NCBI GenBank assembly: GCA_965178125.1
Contig: OZ237740.1
Span: 744,001-808,000, forward strand
Source of the DNA: Bilabrum cf. latius
Lineage: Eukaryota > Bigyra: Bicosoecida > Bigyra > Bicosoecida
Direction of reading: 5' to 3'
Length of the DNA: 64,000 nucleotides
Positions 10,218 to 22,500 of the stretch are shown here, piece after piece; within the stretch, counting starts at the first letter, position 1; every line of letters starts with the position of its first letter. The translations under genes were made by a program, and so were the position numbers. The notes beneath the pieces were generated by a model. That model ran no database searches. It saw only the letters and a program-made list of their open reading frames with translations, and was not told where the DNA came from.

Positions 10218-12979
10218 GGTCGGCGCCGCGCCCAGTCAATGGCGACGGGACCGATTTAAGTGCACGCAACTATTTCGGGGTTCTGGCCAAATCTGGAACC
10301 GCCCATTATCTCGCTTAATAATCATTCAACGTGATATTTAATCGCATTAAATGATTTAATATGATATTATACTCTGATTTTTGCGGTGGAAAATTCTGTT
10401 AGACATCGTGATGCGCACCTGTGATACCATGAAGGGTCGGTACCCCTTGTTGCTTGGGTGCGGCTACAGGCGTACACAGAGAGGGTTTTTGATCAAAACG
10501 CCTAGAATCACACCTCAACCCAAGTATCAATCGACTGTGAGATTAGCTGGAAAATGTTTTTGGTTAGCGTCTTGCCAGGCCTAGCCAAAGGCAATATCGC
10601 ACTGCCCTGCAAGGGACATACATTCTATGATTCCAAGGCCCATAGAGGTCACTGCGCGAAATCAAGCCCGCAAATGTGTATTTTGACTATACTTACATCC
10701 CTTGCACCAGTTTGCGTTGAATTGATTTCGTGCCGAACCGCCGGAACTGCACTGGGTCCGCGAAGTGGAATGCCTGGCGCGGCTGGGCTTCGTTCGAGCC
10801 GAACCAAAACGCCTCCTTCAAGCGCATGTCAGCCAGTAGAACCCCGTGACGGCTGAAGACGATACTTCGAGACTATCATCCCGGACCGCGTTGTCGCCGT
10901 TGCTATCTGCAATCCCTGCTCCTGTGCCTGCTCGGCTGCGTCCTGCGCTTCCTGGTGTCCCCCAGCTCGTCTTCCTGGTCCTTCAGGTCGTCTTCGCCAT
11001 CGCTGCCGTAGCGTTCAACCCATTTCTTGTGCATGCCTGACCGCAACTGTTCGCGTTTACGCCCTGCCGTGATGCTCGAGACCGCGCTTGGCTCGCCTGC
11101 TCCTCCCCCCCGCCCTGCGCTGCTTCTTCAATGTCTGCAGCCCACCCTTTGCCCCCGCTCTTGGTCTTGCTCTTGCTCAAGCCCTTATACTTCCATGCCC
11201 TCTTGTCAGCGACGACAAATAAACACGGCTCCAAGGACAGCTCCATCCAGCGTTTACTACGACAGCCTCCAGCAAGTCTCCTCCAGCCAAACCGGAACAA
11301 CCGCGAGGCCAGGTCCAGGATGCTCTCCCGCTTCTCTGTGTCCTCGATCAGCTAAAACGCGTTTCGGGCAGCATTCTCAGGCTCTGGCACCCCACGAACA
11401 AATCGGCTATCTCGGTTGGCCAGGATCCACAGCACTGCATGCCAAGACTGCACCAGCGACCCCACCGCGCAACCCTGGATCGAGCGACTTTCGCCGCTGG
11501 TTGGGCGAGGCTCTCCGCCAGAAAGTGGGCATATCGTTGTCATTGCTCGGCGCAGACGCTGGACCGCTGGTCGCCTCACCTCGCATTCTGTCTCGCCACG
11601 GGCGCAGCACGAGCACCTCCGGTCGCCCTGGCTCCCTGCCCAGTGGTCCAGGCCCCGGAGCCGCCCGGGCGGTGCCAGAGCTCAACAGCTGGTTCCAGGC
11701 CAGCTGTACTGTTGAGCTTGTTTCTAGTTCTGATTGCCTAATTTAGACGCTTCAAGCTTTCCTTGGCTGTGTCGCATAGCTACAGAACGAGCGACTAAAT
11801 AGCCCCGGTTCCACATGCAGAGGCTGCCGCAGATATGCCACCTAGCTCAAGATGAACTCGTACAAGCGCCAAATCCACAGTTCTAGGTGTCCAGCTAGTG
11901 ATACCGACTTACAGGACACGAAGGTATGTAGAGATAGGCCTCTTGCCGTGCACGATCGATAGTGCAGCGGCCACCAGAGAAACTGCGCATGCGTATGCAA
12001 CTGCGCATCGAGCAGCCTAATGGTGATTTTTCTGCTGCTAAATAATTTTGTCCTCCTTCAGCGTATTCAAGCGTTGCTACATCCCTGTATCCAGTTTTAG
12101 AGGCTGACCGTCCAAATCTAAGGACCTGTCCAGTTGGCCTAGGCGGTCTCTCGCCTCAATCGAGGTGTATGATGTCTGCGAAACCCATCAGAATAGAACT
12201 GTAGTATGTAAAATACAAATATATAAAGGTAGTACCCTCCATTCTGCCAATCATGCATTTTAATCGATCATATCGACAAAAAAATGTCCACGACACCCCT
12301 ACCTTCAAAGCCAATTTGCAAAAATACGTCATCTCCGAATTCGCTCAAACTTCCAGACAATGATTAAAACCCACGGAAGGTACAGTAGAGGGAGAACGAG
12401 AAGGGGGTCAGGCTTCGTTTCCATGCCAGACCTGCCTGAAGAGCACCGTGTTGCACGTCAGACCACAACAAATCGCCCGTAGTCCCGCCCAACACGGCAC
12501 AATCGCGTCAAATAACGCAGAAATTACATTTAAACCTATGTATTAATCCAATTCACCGCACCTTCCTCGGAAAAATCATCAAGTTGTAGATTTCGGCTCG
12601 GCCAGCGAGCACTCGGGACAGGCCATCACGCCATCCCAATTACCCCCACCATTTTACGATCAATGTAAAATTCAATGCCACCAAAAAAACAAATACACAA
12701 TTCTATTTAACATAAATTTTACGGTATTTGAGATATTGCCTCAATCTCGAGAAAATCGCGATTGAGTGCCAGGCGAGCAGCGCCTCACCTTGTCGGACGG
12801 GCCAGTGGAGCTACTTGCCGGATCCATGACCTCGGATCCAGCGCACCAATCGAATATAGTAATCAATTCATTCCTATTGTCAGACTTTTGAAAGAATTCA
12901 TTCAGTGGTAGCCGAGGAAAGTGGCCGTAAAGAATCCGGAACCCTCTCCCGTCGCCATTGACTGGGCGCGGCGCCGACC
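10218..12979. mobile_element. TIR element, copy 2 (about 2.76 kb)
   Basis: Lies head-to-tail with copy 1, separated only by AAAAT, with another AAAAT at 12980-12984. Its 33-bp terminal repeats are perfectly complementary and carry a TCAAT variant that differs from copy 1, so each element's two ends match each other better than they match the other copy. It carries a 185-codon minus-strand ORF (10983-11540) and no recognisable transposase. Confidence 0.85.
10983..11540 (-). CDS. Hypothetical ORF inside TIR element copy 2
   Basis: 185 codons from an ATG to TGA with one in-frame UAG; the frame is open for about 233 codons. It contains SLVQSWHAVLWILANRDSRF, then a charged region, then a Gly/Ser/Ala-rich C terminus (GGGEEQASQARSRASRQGV). 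I recognise no family. The homologous stretch in copy 1 is frame-disrupted, so it is either a decaying gene or not a gene. Upstream on the same strand is MTTICPLSGG; no intron was identified. Confidence 0.33.
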
Positions 12980-13074
12980 AAAATCGGATGATGCTATTTG
13001 ATTGCCACTCTAGTTACATTTAGTCGGAGCCCTGTGCGTTGCATATATGATTTGAGCTGCGGGCGGACTGTGGT

Positions 13075-14210
13075 ATGTCGCAGCGAGACACAGACTTCGA
13101 TCTGGTTGACCTTTTCGACGCATACACCAGCGACAGTGTTTCAAGCAGGCCAACGAGCAGGGTGGACCGAGCGATTGCGTCAGCAGTGGCACGAACATCT
13201 GCTAGATCAGCAGCTGGCGCGGATGGCCCTGCGTCTGTGTAGGTGGGGCAGAAGCGCGGCAGAACCATAGCTTCGGGCACGCGAGGCGCGCCAAAAAGGC
13301 GGAAGAGAGAGACGGGTGGGCATGAGTGCTCCGAGTGCGGAAAGGTGCTGAGCTCGATGAAAAATCTCAGGCGACATATGAGCACGGTGCATCTGGGCGA
13401 GCGCAAGCACGAGTGCACCGAGTGCAGCAAGCGCTTCGGGGAAGCAGGCGATCTCAAAAGGCATATGAGGACGGTGCATCTGGGGGAGCGCAAGCACGAG
13501 TGCACCGAGTGCGGCAAGCGCTTCGGGAGGGCAGGCCATCTCAAGACACATATGAGCACGGTGCATCTGGGTGAGCGCAAGCACGAGTGCATCGAGTGCG
13601 GCAAGCGCTTCGGGGAAGCAGGCGATCTCAAAAGGCATATGAGGACGGTGCATCTGGGGGAGCGCAAGCACGAGTGCACCGAGTGCGGCAAGCGCTTTGG
13701 GCGAGCAGGCGATCTCAAGACACACGTGAGCACGGTACATCTGGGCGAGCGCAAGCACGAGTGCACCGAGTGCGGCAAGCGCTTCGGGGAAGCAGGCCAT
13801 CACAAGAGGCATATGAGCACGGTGCATCTGGGGGAGCGCAAGCACGAGTGCACCGAGTGCGGCAAGCGCTTCGGGAGTGCAGGCACTCTCAAGACACACA
13901 TGAGCACGGTGCATCTGGGGGAGCGCAAGCACGAGTGCACCGTGTGCGGCAAGCGCTTTGGGGAAGCAGGCCATCTCAAGAGGCACGTGAGCACGGTGCA
14001 TCTGGGCGAGCGCAAGCACGAGTGCATCGAGTGCGGCAAGCGCTTTGGGCGAGCAGGCGATCTCAAGACACACGTGAGCACGGTGCATCTGGGCGAGCGC
14101 AAGTACCATGCACCGTGTGCGGCAAGTGCTTTGGGGAAGCAGGCCATGTTAAGAAGCACATGAAGACAGTCCGTGGCGTCGCACAAACCAAGGCCACAAC
14201 TTGGGGATAA
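13075..14210 (+). CDS. Tandem C2H2 zinc-finger protein (last finger frameshifted)
   Basis: Starts at ATG 13075 with an acidic leader (MSQRDTDFDLVDLFDAYTSD). One UAG (Gln) follows, then a basic patch APKRRKRE and nine intact fingers of the form C-x2-C-x12-H-x4-H joined by TVHLGERKHEC linkers. Each unit is 84 bp. Alternate fingers are near-identical (GEAGDLKRH versus GRAGDLKTH), showing recent duplication. The uninterrupted frame ends at a TGA at 14161-14163. Loss of one base near 14107 shifts the tenth finger (CTVCGKCFGEAGHVKKHMKT) into another frame that ends with TAA at 14208-14210. It is probably a DNA-binding nuclear protein. The frameshift could be real, a sequencing error or a small intron. 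Confidence 0.88.
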
Positions 14211-14463
14211 GGTTAAGCAGCAACAAGTTGCCTTGGATTCAGAATAGCGACACGCTCTGAAACAGTGCGGTGTCTAGCCTCTGCATAGCAAACCTTACAT
14301 CATGAGTCATCACAGTAGGACCTGAGATCAAGGTTCGTGGAGGGCTCCGATGGTGTGCTGCCTTTGGCTGTAGCGCAACCGGGCGACATGCGCCTTCAAA
14401 GGCCAAAACGGACAATTGCCGATATAATATACGAATTGCACTGCAGTTGACTCATTCCCTGTC
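14211..14463. other. Intergenic region
   Basis: Convergent 3' ends of the zinc-finger and APS-kinase-like genes. No further feature seen. Confidence 0.6.
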
Positions 14464-16512
14464 TCACACAGACAGAACCGAAGATGTCTCCCCAGCCCCC
14501 GCCGCGCCACCGGCCCACAACGACAGGTCCCTCCCATCCACCACACGGTTCGCCAGCGCCTGCCCCGTCCGCACCTTCCACAGCACCTGCCGCAGCCTCA
14601 GCTCCGCAGCGGAACCGGCACCCTGAATGCGCGGCGCCCCCGCTTTTTTCTCGAACCCGTCCAGCAGGGCCCCCACATCCCCTGGGGGCAGCTCCTCCCC
14701 ACTCCCCTCTCCCAAAGAGGCCGCGACCTGTGGGGGCAAGCCCCCGGCCCCGGCCTCTATCGCTGGTTCTCCGCCGTCGATCACGGCCATGGCGCATGGG
14801 ACCTGCCTCAGTAGCGAGGGCACCAGGCGGGGCGCAGCGGCCAGGGGCAGCCTCACCACGGCTCCGTGGAAGCGGGCACCTTTTTTCCCGCAGGTGAACC
14901 CTGGCCGGTCGGGCCTCCATCGGGGCCCCCTCATGAGCACCTCGAAGGCTGCCTCTTCGTCCGTGATGGTGATGGTGGTGGTGGAGGGAGAGGCATCCGT
15001 GCCGTTGCTCCCTGCTTTGTTCCCACTGACCGCCTCCAGTGCCAGCTTGCACCACTCCTCGTCCGCGTAGCCCCACCGACACAGCCTAACCGGACTCACC
15101 GCCACCGAGCAGACGGTGGATTTTCCGGCGGCCCCCATCAGGAGCCTCCTCCTCTCTCTCAGCACCTCGCCTGCCGCCTCCTCGTCCAGGGGGGCCACTG
15201 ACGATCTGCCGTCCGCGGACACCTCCGCGCTTCCGATGTCCTCACTCGTCACACCCGCGTTCTACATGGCCCGGGTCATGATCTCCTCCTCAGTCGCCTG
15301 GTTCCTGCCGATTGAGGCCAGCACGACGTCCGACTGCGTGGACTCGTCCAGCACGCGCCTCCACAGGCGGTCGGCGGCACCCTGCGGTAGGGCAGTGAGC
15401 AGCGCACCTGGGTTCTGCTAGGACACGTCCTGGCCTGCCTCGGCGCGGTCGGTCGCAACGAACACGAGCCCTGGCCCCGTCCATGATGAGGCGCGCAGGG
15501 CGGCGCACGTGCTGTCCAGGTACGTGTGCGAGAGCTCTCGTGCCAGTGCACTGGAGATATGCTCGAAGTTCTTCCATCCGATGCGTGGGAACGCCTTCTT
15601 GTGCCTCGCGAGACCGATGATGTGGTCCACAGCGAGGTCAATGCTCGTTGCGTTTGCGTCGATGACTATATCGGCGTAGTCTGGATGCTCATACGGGTGC
15701 GTCATTCCGGTGAGACGGATCTTTCCTTCCTTGGATTGGGCGTACATCCCCGTTTGGTCGCGCTGCTCGCACACTTTCGGCTCGGTCGCAACGTGCACCA
15801 CGAGCATGGCCGGAACCTTGGCTTCTGATACCGAGGCGACTGTTGATACCGGGGAGGCTTCGTACTGGCCTCTCCCAATATTATCAAAGTGTTCGTGGTG
15901 CTCTTGCTCCTCCAGGAGGAAGCCTAGCTCGCTTTCAGGTCGGCCTGAGAACTCGTCGGCAAAGAAGCGAGCAGCTGCGCGGCCGATCTCCAGTGGTGAT
16001 ACCGCCGAAACAATGGCGACACTTCCGTCTTTTGTTACTCGAGCCGTTCTCATGCCAGTTCTTGCCATTTCCGAGTTGTGCTTGGATGCTGGGGCAGCCC
16101 CCAGTTGGTTGGTCTGCAAGTTGATAGCTGTGACCGTGCGGTCCGGTTGCAGGACCTTTATTCGCTCTTCAAGGGCCTTTGCTATCTCTAATTTCCCAGA
16201 ACTGTGCAAACCAATCAGCGTTATGATTAGTCCTCGATAATCTTCTGATTCGTCACGCTATTCAGCAATCTCGGCTGCTGACCGAAGGTCCTCGTCAAGC
16301 GCTCCCATGCCGAAGCCCTCGTTCTCAGTATCATCCTGAGTTTCACTGGCACTCTGCACATCCAATTCATCTAAATCTCCTATGGACAGGGTTCTCTTTG
16401 TTGCAGTGTCCCTGCTCGAAATGTCCTGCAGCTCTAGCGACAAACCACTTGGAGCTACTGCTAGCGCCACAAGCAGTACTGGCCAACGCATAGTCGCAGC
16501 GATCCAGCGCAT
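14464..16512 (-). CDS. Secreted or lumenal APS-kinase-like protein
   Basis: A 682-aa ORF with three UAG codons (Gln) and a TGA stop. The N terminus (MRWPVLLVALAVAPSG) is a signal peptide. An adenylylsulfate-kinase fold follows: a P-loop-like GLHSSGKLEIAKALEERI at 101-118, IVSAVSPLEIGRAAARFF, then VCEQRDQTGMYAQSKEGKI and LTGMTHPYEHP, which match APS kinase CEQRDPKGLY...GEIKGFTGIDDPYE. The P-loop lacks the usual GSGKST, and the LDGD motif that follows it is replaced (TAINLQTNQ), so kinase activity is doubtful. The C-terminal 350 residues contain no recognised domain. Secretion of an APS-kinase-like fold is unusual; a Golgi PAPS role or a non-catalytic function are alternatives. Confidence 0.8.
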
Positions 16513-16885
16513 CTTTATATTGCCAAGATGTGTATGCCAAGACCGAAACTATATCACTTCAACGATGGATCTCGGGTGATCCTATGCCCTATGGTGCGAG
16601 CGGTGCGAAAGCTCGACTCCAATAAAGAACCTCTACGAACATTCGATACACGAATGATCGGATCAACAACCACCAATCCGCCAGCAACAAGCATTGTGGT
16701 GTCTGTAGGTGAGATACGCGCCCTATTGCTGCCATACTTGCTCAGTGTATTTTTATAACTTATTTGATTGCAGTGCAATGGCTTCAACTCTGTCGAGACA
16801 GCTTGCAGTCCCGCGGCAAGTATCCAATTTGGTTACGCTGGCGATTACCAACCGCTCGCTTTCTGTTTCCACTTGCAGGGTTATC
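16513..16885. other. Divergent intergenic region with probable RPL17 5'UTR intron end
   Basis: Separates the divergent APS-kinase-like and RPL17 genes. A pyrimidine-rich tract ending ttgcag at about 16873-16878, just before the RPL17 ATG, looks like a 3' splice site, implying a 5'UTR intron. Nothing else seen. Confidence 0.45.
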
Positions 16886-17718
16886 ATGACGGTGTCCAAG
16901 TACAGCCGCCTCAGTAGCAAGGAGGACAGGAACAAGAGTGAGGTATTCAGTGCCTGACTAGGCTCAAGATTGGGCTGCCTGTTGGCAGTGTTTCCCGGTT
17001 CGTAGTGTCTGGAAGTCTCACTGGTCCTCTTGTCAGCCTCTAGCTGGATAATCTGCATTCATTGGTTTGCTGAATATGGATATGCTGGCTTCGCTCTGAC
17101 TCCCACCCTGAACCATCGGCTTGCTTGCTGTGTCTCTTCATCGCAGTGCCGCGCGCTCGCGTGGATAGGCTGCGTGTGCACTACAAGAAGTGCCGCGAGA
17201 TCGCCGCCCACATCCGTGGTATGCGCGTGGACAAGGCAATCGCGTACCTGAAGGAGGTGATCGCCGGTACCAAGGGTATCGCCATGCGCCGGCACACTGG
17301 CGGGTGCGGCCGCCACCAGCAGGGCAAGCTCATCCGGGCCCCTGGTAACTCCGTGGCTTTCCCCACCAAGCCCACGAAGCATTTCATCTACTTGCTTGAG
17401 AACGTTGTGGCCAACGCCCAGAACCGTGGCAAGGATTTCGAGGCACTCGGCGCCGACGAGCTCATCATCGAGCACGTGCAGGTGAACCGCGCCGTCAAGA
17501 TGCGCCGACGCACCTACAGGGCGCACGGCCGCATCAGCCCTTACCTGGCACACCCCGCCCACATCGAGATCATCACCCGCGGCATCCTTGAGCCCGTGGC
17601 CAAGGAGGAGCCCTTCGAGCGCCTTCCTAAGCCCCTCAGTGCCAAGAAGGTGGCCCAGCTCAAGTCTGCCGGCAAGCAGGTGCGCGTGATCCGTCTGCGC
17701 AACGGTGCCAGCGCCTGA
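16886..17718 (+). CDS. RPL17: 60S ribosomal protein L17 (uL22)
   Basis: Two exons: 16886-16937 and 17147-17718. The intron of 209 nt starts GTGAGG and ends CGCAG, phase 1. The 207-aa product starts MTVSKYSRLSSKEDRNK and continues LRVHYKKCREIAAHIRGM, then IEHVQVNRAVKMRRRTYRAH and GRISPYLAHPAHIEII, the diagnostic L17 signature. It lines the nascent-peptide exit tunnel of the large ribosomal subunit. Splicing restores the length between the N terminus and LRVH that is seen in animal L17. Stop is TGA; no UAG was found, in keeping with high expression. The C-terminal tail is basic, as in other eukaryotes. Confidence 0.96.
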
Positions 17719-18098
17719 ATGTGATCTTGCGATTGGATTGGTGTGTGGTTCGCGGCGGCAGCTCCGTCGCGGCAGGGTACTCTATAGAGACGGTGTGGTC
17801 AGTGCACGCTGTGGCATTGCAGGAAAGATCTTGGGAGACTGGCCGTGCAGGAGAGGAGTGGGTAGGAAGGAAATGAATTAGGGAAATATCCTAGTTGGAT
17901 GGATTGCTTGATTGCCCCCCTCGAATACGCGGTGTCGAACTCTTCTCCAAGTGATGCACTCATTCGCCTCGGCCTATGGATCGGATGCCGCACCTCACGC
18001 ACCGTGGCAGGCTCTCCATAGTACTAGTATTGCAATTCTTTACATTCATAAGCTACACCGGGGCTACGCAACCACAAAATAATGTAGTATGGCCAATC
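17719..18098. other. Intergenic region between convergent genes
   Basis: 3' flanks of RPL17 and of the minus-strand membrane protein. No ORF, RNA gene or repeat seen. Confidence 0.6.
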
Positions 18099-19319
18099 TC
18101 AGTCATTGTGAGCGCGGCCCCCACGCCTGCGGACTACCCTCGAGTACAGCTGCGGGTCTCTAGAGTCTGCTGCCGTCGCTACGCCCGCTACAGTGGCAAC
18201 TAATACTATGGCGAGGCCGAGGCCAGTGAACGCGAGGATGTTGTAGTCTTCGATCTCGGCCAAGCTGGGTGCCGTCCCGTTCCCAACCGAAGCAAGTCGC
18301 CGCGCTCCTCGCGCCTCTTCCACCTCGAGCAGCTGCTCCACTGCTGCCAATGAGCCCCCTTCTCGCCCACTAGGATCAGCAGACCAAGCATGCAGGGCTT
18401 CTGTGCTCGGTTCCGATGGCAGGCACCTGCTCCGCGACGGCGGCGATGACGCCATGAAAGCCGCTCCTCCATCCGCCACGACAGCATCAGAAGCCAGCTT
18501 CCAGGCAGTAGCAGACGCTGCTCCAGAGATGCTCTTCGCGAGCCGCGCGGAAGGTCCTGTTTGGCGAGCAAGGTCGCTGAGGCCAGACCAGGAGGCGAGC
18601 ACCATGGATGGTCGCAACTCGCGGGGGACGCCCTGACCGGCGGATTTCGAGGACGTCTCCGACTGTCTAACAGACTGCATTCGCCTTGCCATAACAATTG
18701 TCCACACAGCCTGGCCCAAAGCGCGTCGCGTGCTCTCCGGCACGTCACTACGACCGGTGAGATCAACAAACTGCGACGCTGCCTCGCCAGCAACCCGACT
18801 GGCTGCCTTGCACGAGCCGTCCGTAGTGACTTCTACAGCCACATTCAATTCTTCGAGTATCTAAATGGTACTGGGATCCTCCCTACAGGGGTCAAACAGA
18901 CCCAGGCCTGCGAAGTGGCCGGCCGGTGCAACAACTACGTCCCTGTCGCACCCTTTTCTGGTCGTACCAGACAGTGAAACCCCTGAATCATCTTCATCTA
19001 ATAAAACTGCAGACGTGTCACCTCTGAGCAGGTCGCAAGGCGCGTGAAAGCCTTTTGAAATTGGCCTGTTGCTCTTCGCAGGTTTCACGTCGTCTCCGAC
19101 TGGTCCGTACATGTCCAGCAATTTGCGGGCACGGGGCTCGACACGAATCAGAAGAGAAGATGCTAAGTATTTGGTATCGATGCTGCGTCGAGCAGGGCCA
19201 GCACAGCTTGTGTTTGTGCCGAGGAGAGAATCCACAGCGGCTGCAGTATCCGAATCCAACAGCAAGCTGTCCCGCTGCTATTCTGGTACCCTGGTGAGAA
19301 GTGCACCTAAACCACAGCC
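18099..19319 (-). CDS. Single-pass membrane protein of unknown function (5' end unresolved)
   Basis: About 406 codons open from just after a TAA at 19320 to TGA at 18099, with two UAG codons (Gln), e.g. DPSTIQILEELN. A C-terminal hydrophobic helix (FTGLGLAIVLVATVAGVATA) followed by a short basic tail predicts a type I membrane protein. The ectodomain is Ala/Ser-rich with few cysteines. No ATG precedes the conserved-looking N-terminal part. A signal-peptide-like sequence starting MRSLASTLIVASYL lies at 19362 in another frame, so a small intron or an indel is likely. No family recognised. Confidence 0.55.
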
Positions 19320-19514
19320 TAAGTAACTGGCTACGATTAAAGTTGAAGCCAATGACCTCATTTCCGGGATCTACGAGTGAATATGTCGAATCCGCTTTAT
19401 CCGGATTTGGTCTCAATTGTCACGCTACAACCTAACCGTGTGCATCGCATTGCATGCAAGATTTCTGGTTGGGGTCCAAGCGCGAAATCAGTGAGCATGC
19501 AAGAATAAACAACA

Positions 19515-22500
19515 TCACACGATCAAGGCCCATCTAGGGCCATTCACTACACTGCTTGCCACCGACTCGGCCTTCTCGTACTCGAGCCAAGCCTCGCTTT
19601 CCGCCTCGACCTCAAGCCACTCGTCACACATCCGTCTCTCCCGCACTTCGATCGGAAGGTCCATGGGAATCTCTCGAGGTCCCCGTCCAAGCCCACGTCC
19701 GGCACGCTGCCCGTCTCGCTGGGTCCGCCTGCGTGACTGCCCCCCGTGCTCCTTCGGGTCATTCGGACCTACCCTAGCACTGGCGCCAGTGTCTGCACCA
19801 ACACCACCTTCAGGCAACAGTTGCTCCTTCTGCTCAACCTCGCCCCTCTCTCTGCGCTTCTACTCTCCCGCGGGGCCATCCAGCCTCTTTCCCCGAGGCA
19901 CATCGGAAGCACCCCCTGCTGCAAGGCGGGCCACAGCTGCAATGTCGCCCCGCACTTGCACCCCATCCCTGGTTCCCTAGTCCCCTGTTCTCTGGTCTAG
20001 AAGGTCAGTGGTAGCGCTGCTATGACCAGCGTGCTTCGCCTTGACCCGATCAACATCGCCATTCTTGGCCTCCCTTGTTCCCTGTGGATCATCTTTAGCG
20101 GTCCCAAGGGGCTGCTCGGTGGGCCCGTCCACCTCTTTAGCGGTCCCAAGGGGCTGCTCGGTGGGCCCGTCCACCTCTTTAGCGGTCCCAAGGGGCTGCT
20201 CGGTGGGCCCGTCCACCTCTTTAGCGGTCCCAAGGGGCTGCTCGGTGGGCCCGTCCACCTCTTTAGCGGTCCCAAGGGGCTGCTCGGTGGGCCCGTCCAC
20301 CTCTTTAGCGGTCCCAAGGGGCTGCTCGGTGGGCCCGTCCACCCCGCGACGTGTCACTGCTTTGGCATCATGGTGCTCTTCCAGTGGATCTTGATGCTCT
20401 TCCAGTGGATCTTGCTGGGACATGCCACGCTCATGAGCTGCAGGGAATGCTACCGGCAGAGGGGTCTTCAGCGATGGTCGCGGGTCGCTTACCCGCTGTG
20501 TGTCTCGCGGCGATGATACTGCACCCTGGCCGGCCAACGGCGTTGCTCGATCTACGCTACCTGCAGCGGACATGGGCACATCGTCTACCTTGGACTCTTG
20601 GGCGATGTCTCGCCTTGACTTAGACTTTGTTTGTGCCGACATTGTACCTGGGAGGCTGCTGCCACTAGCACCATTGCCACCAGCACCATCAAAGCTTGCT
20701 GCAGGAGGCAAGGGCACGGGCTCCAGGTGAGCCGACCGAGTCGGGGACCTGGGCGAAAGGGACGGGCTGGCAGACTTGAAAGCAGCTACACGTGATCCCA
20801 CTGCCACGACTTGATCCGTTGCGTGCTGTGGACCTCTTTTGCGGCGACGGGGGGTCAGCACATCCGCTTGTGTATCGCCGGTGGCCACCCCTACCCCTGC
20901 TGGCCCGGTGATTTCAACCTGGTGCTCCTGCAGAACCTCGCTGGCCATTGCTTGGACGGGCTTCTCGTCTGGATGCTGGACCGCTTCGATGATGTCAGCC
21001 TCCATCAGGTTTGAAACAGTTGGTGCATCCACTGCAGAGCCGACAGCGACATCGACGGCGTTGGTACTGTCGTGCTTCCGAGGATTTGCTCCGGCGTGCC
21101 CTCGTCGTTTCCTGCGGCCAGCGCTCTGTGCTGCAACACCTGGCTCCGAGACATTCCTGTCACCGGTATGTCGCGGCACATGGGCTTGCTCTTGTGAATC
21201 CTTCCATTCTTCAACCACTGCAGATACTTCACCGCCAGCGCTACCACTCGGCTGCGCGCTTGAACTGCTCTTGTGCGGCCGGTCGGTTTTGGGGAGCTAG
21301 TCGTCGTGTGGCGTACTAGCAATCCCTGGCGCTTCATGCAAGTCCGATCGTGTAGAGCTGCACACCCCCAATGCGCCGCTGGCGGCTGAAGAGGCAACCC
21401 CATCGCCCTCAGTGTTGGAATTCTGTGCACTGTCCTGCCAGGTACCCACAAAGCTCACGCGTCGCTTCGCTCGCGGTGGTCGCCCTGTCGCGACTGTGCT
21501 TCCATCCTCGCGGGGCTGCGAGACTGGCCCAGCAGGAGCTTTTGAGGTGGTTGTTGCGGTGCTAGCGGACCATTTGGAGGCTCGCACTCGGCTGTGTGTA
21601 CGGCTGGGCACGTTCGCTGCATTGACCGACACATCCGCAGTAAACCGTTGCGCGCCACTGCTGGTCCGCAACTTGATTCTTGCCTAATCCTCGGTCGCAA
21701 TAGGCACGAAATCCTCCTCAATGGCACCGCTAGGACCCTCGATATTCACAGGCTTGGCCTCACCCCCATCCAGGTCGCTATCGGTTGAACCGTCTTCCCA
21801 CCCGCGTGCAGTTGCCCTGTGGCCCCGAGGCTCCTCGCTAGAGAAGCCCTCGATCAGGTAGACGCCGCCTGGACGGACAACCTACTGCAGTTCTGACTCT
21901 GAAATGAGAGATTGAATGCCGCCAGAGGTCTCTCGTGATGCTGGGCCCGCAGCGCCCGGGCTTACCAAGGCGTAGTCCACTCGATTCGACACCTGCCAAC
22001 CAGCTTGCGTGGTTGGGATCACTACTTGTGGCTTTGAAGTGGCCAGAGCAATTGGCAGATTTGAAAGGTGCTGGGGCTCTCCTCTTGCCGGTATCCCTGG
22101 TTGGGCAAGCTAGATCACAGCTGCCTTGTGCTCGCTAGCCATGGCACCATTGTCGGCGCGAGCAGGTTCCGACAAAGACAGCTTGCGAGCTGCTTCCTAC
22201 AAGTCGAGCTCTGATTCGCCATCCTTCGCAGCTTCCACTGGTGTCACTTGGCTAGCCGGACTTGGACTCTTTTTGGCATTAGTAGTAGTTGAAGAGCCCA
22301 TGCCGTTCCCATTCCCACTCTCCTTGTTAATGGCGGAACAGGACACCGCACTCCCAGGTTCTTTCCTCACGACAGGCACGACAGTCGGCTCAGTCACTTT
22401 CATCGGCTGCGGAGGGACAGAAGGTGGCTATACCCCACCGTCCCTTCTTTTGTGCTACGCTGCATCCCTAAGCTTCTGGAGGCGAGCCCGTGCAGCGCTT

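Noticed and set aside
21935-22070. DDHD phospholipase domain in the giant protein (NRVDYALVSP)
   Set aside because: Only the short RxDYxL resemblance is seen; the catalytic GxSxG and DDHD residues are not present nearby.
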